Source: Verrucomicrobiaceae bacterium (GTDB lineage: Bacteria; Verrucomicrobiota; Verrucomicrobiia; Verrucomicrobiales; Verrucomicrobiaceae). From it: a stretch of DNA of 64,000 nt. Shown piece after piece: positions 63,455 to 64,000 of this stretch. The notes beneath the pieces are model-generated. The model searched no databases. It was not told the origin of the DNA and saw nothing but the letters and a program-made list of their open reading frames with translations. Within the stretch, counting starts at the first letter, position 1. The number at the start of each line of letters is the position of its first letter. The stretch spans positions 62,001 through 126,000 of the forward strand of contig CANNQP010000005.1 of the NCBI GenBank assembly GCA_947507875.1, given 5' to 3'. Position numbers and translations under genes: made by a program.

Positions 63455-64000
63455 ATGTCAGTCTCTTTTGGTAACAATGTATTCCAGGTGGTTGCCTGTT
63501 TGCTGATTCCAGTGCTGATGGTCAATGGTCAGGACGCGTCTGACTCGGCCACGGAGAAAAAGATGCCCTCAAGCGCTCCTCAAGCTGAAGTGCTCGAGGA
63601 GATCGTCATTACTGGTACCGGCACGGCTAGAAAGCTCATTGATACGGCCGTCCGAACGGAAGTGATGCGTGCAGACGATTTGCGCGAGGTGCGTGTGACC
63701 ACCTTAGCCGATGCGCTTGAATACACACCAGGTTTGCGGACAGAAGTCACATGCCAAAACTGTAGCGCGCCTTCGGTGCAGATGCTCGGTTTGCCACAAC
63801 GCTACGTTAGCATTCTTGATGATGGCATTCCCAACTTCACGGGTTTGGCTGGTGTTTATGGTTTAGACCAGATTCCGATGGCTTTGGTGGAACGCATTGA
63901 AGTTGTCAAAGGTGGAGGGTCCTCACTCTACGGACCCAATGCAGTCGCAGGCGTCATCAATGTGATTCCCAAAGTGCCGCTGGTCAGTGGTAGTGAAATC
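63455..64000 (+). CDS. TonB-dependent receptor, N-terminal part (cut by window end)
   Basis: 182 codons are visible, running off the window. A signal peptide (residues 1-25, ending VNGQ) precedes a TonB-box-like EEIVITGTG (residues 48-56). The plug domain follows, with ADALEYTPGLR, RIEVVKGGGSSLYGPNAVAGVINVIPK, all classical. A TCQNC motif (Cys100, Cys103) with a downstream DGIPNFTGLAGVYGLDQIP matches a receptor subgroup I know from Bacteroidetes that carries CQNC in the plug. Divergence from mntR suggests manganese- or iron-regulated metal or siderophore uptake, which is inference. Confidence 0.9.
   Translation, partial: MSVSFGNNVFQVVACLLIPVLMVNGQDASDSATEKKMPSSAPQAEVLEEIVITGTGTARKLIDTAVRTEVMRADDLREVRVTTLADALEYTPGLRTEVTCQNCSAPSVQMLGLPQRYVSILDDGIPNFTGLAGVYGLDQIPMALVERIEVVKGGGSSLYGPNAVAGVINVIPKVPLVSGSEI

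Overview
The window looks like chromosomal DNA of a free-living, heterotrophic, Gram-negative bacterium of the phylum Verrucomicrobiota, most likely Verrucomicrobiaceae (Prosthecobacter/Verrucomicrobium-like). The evidence is an outer-membrane apparatus (LptG-like permease, LolD-like ATPase, TonB receptor), gene families typical of the Planctomycetes-Verrucomicrobia group (PSCyt1/DUF1549/DUF1553 cytochrome protein, CxPxR sulfatase, ELWxxDGT-repeat surface protein, DUF58/VWA/DUF4175 cluster, PQQ-propeller protein) and short GC-rich palindromic repeats in and beside clpB. The assignment is inferred from gene content only. I saw no rRNA, tRNA, CRISPR array, prophage or insertion sequence.

Layout. 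1-0.4 kb: end of an unknown gene and a small Cys-rich membrane protein. 0.4-7.4 kb: complete F1Fo ATP synthase operon atpBEFHAGDC, with a CRP-type palindrome in front, a strong hairpin after atpE, a tiny ORF before atpC and a classic terminator. 7.5-13.6 kb: NagB-like/PIG-L-like fusion, Old Yellow Enzyme plus DoxX, transaldolase, RlmM-like methyltransferase. 13.7-19.5 kb: clpB with a palindromic in-frame insert and a decayed duplicate of its own 3' end, a ketoglutarate-semialdehyde-type dehydrogenase, leuB. 19.6-30.4 kb: a 2119-residue secreted repeat protein, an LptG-like permease with an extra membrane domain, a conserved hypothetical, DsbD. 30.4-34.2 kb: DUF3445, VC0807-like and deoA on the minus strand, then pyrF. 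34.2-40.9 kb: sulfatase, a toxin-antitoxin pair whose toxin has an amber stop, a PSCyt/DUF1553 protein and a sodium:solute symporter.

40.9-45.5 kb: an AttEFGH-type ABC exporter in which the double-FtsX permease and the secreted AttH/CrtC lipocalin form one 1220-codon frame, with an internal ATG and Shine-Dalgarno at the junction. 45.7-52.5 kb: DUF58, BatA-like VWA and a giant coiled-coil DUF4175-like protein, tightly coupled but without an adjacent MoxR ATPase. 52.5-60.9 kb: orphan LolD-like ATPase, glycosyltransferase and methyltransferase, pdxH, hpt-moaD, PQQ propeller, PgeF/YfiH, iron-type solute-binding protein, lipoprotein. 60.9-64 kb: a MurK-MurQ fusion for cell-wall sugar recycling, an MntR regulator with all six metal ligands, and a divergent TonB-dependent receptor cut by the window end.

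Functional threads: energy (ATP synthase), proteostasis (ClpB, DsbD), envelope biogenesis and cell-wall sugar recycling (LptG-like, LolD, AttH exporter, MurKQ, NagB-like, PgeF), and metal homeostasis (Cys-rich FeoB-associated-like protein, MntR, TonB receptor). The least ordinary features are the permease-lipocalin fusion with its internal start, the NagB fusion whose PIG-L half has lost its zinc motif, the NHL propeller nested in an ELW-repeat array, and the REP-like insertion and 3'-end duplication at clpB.
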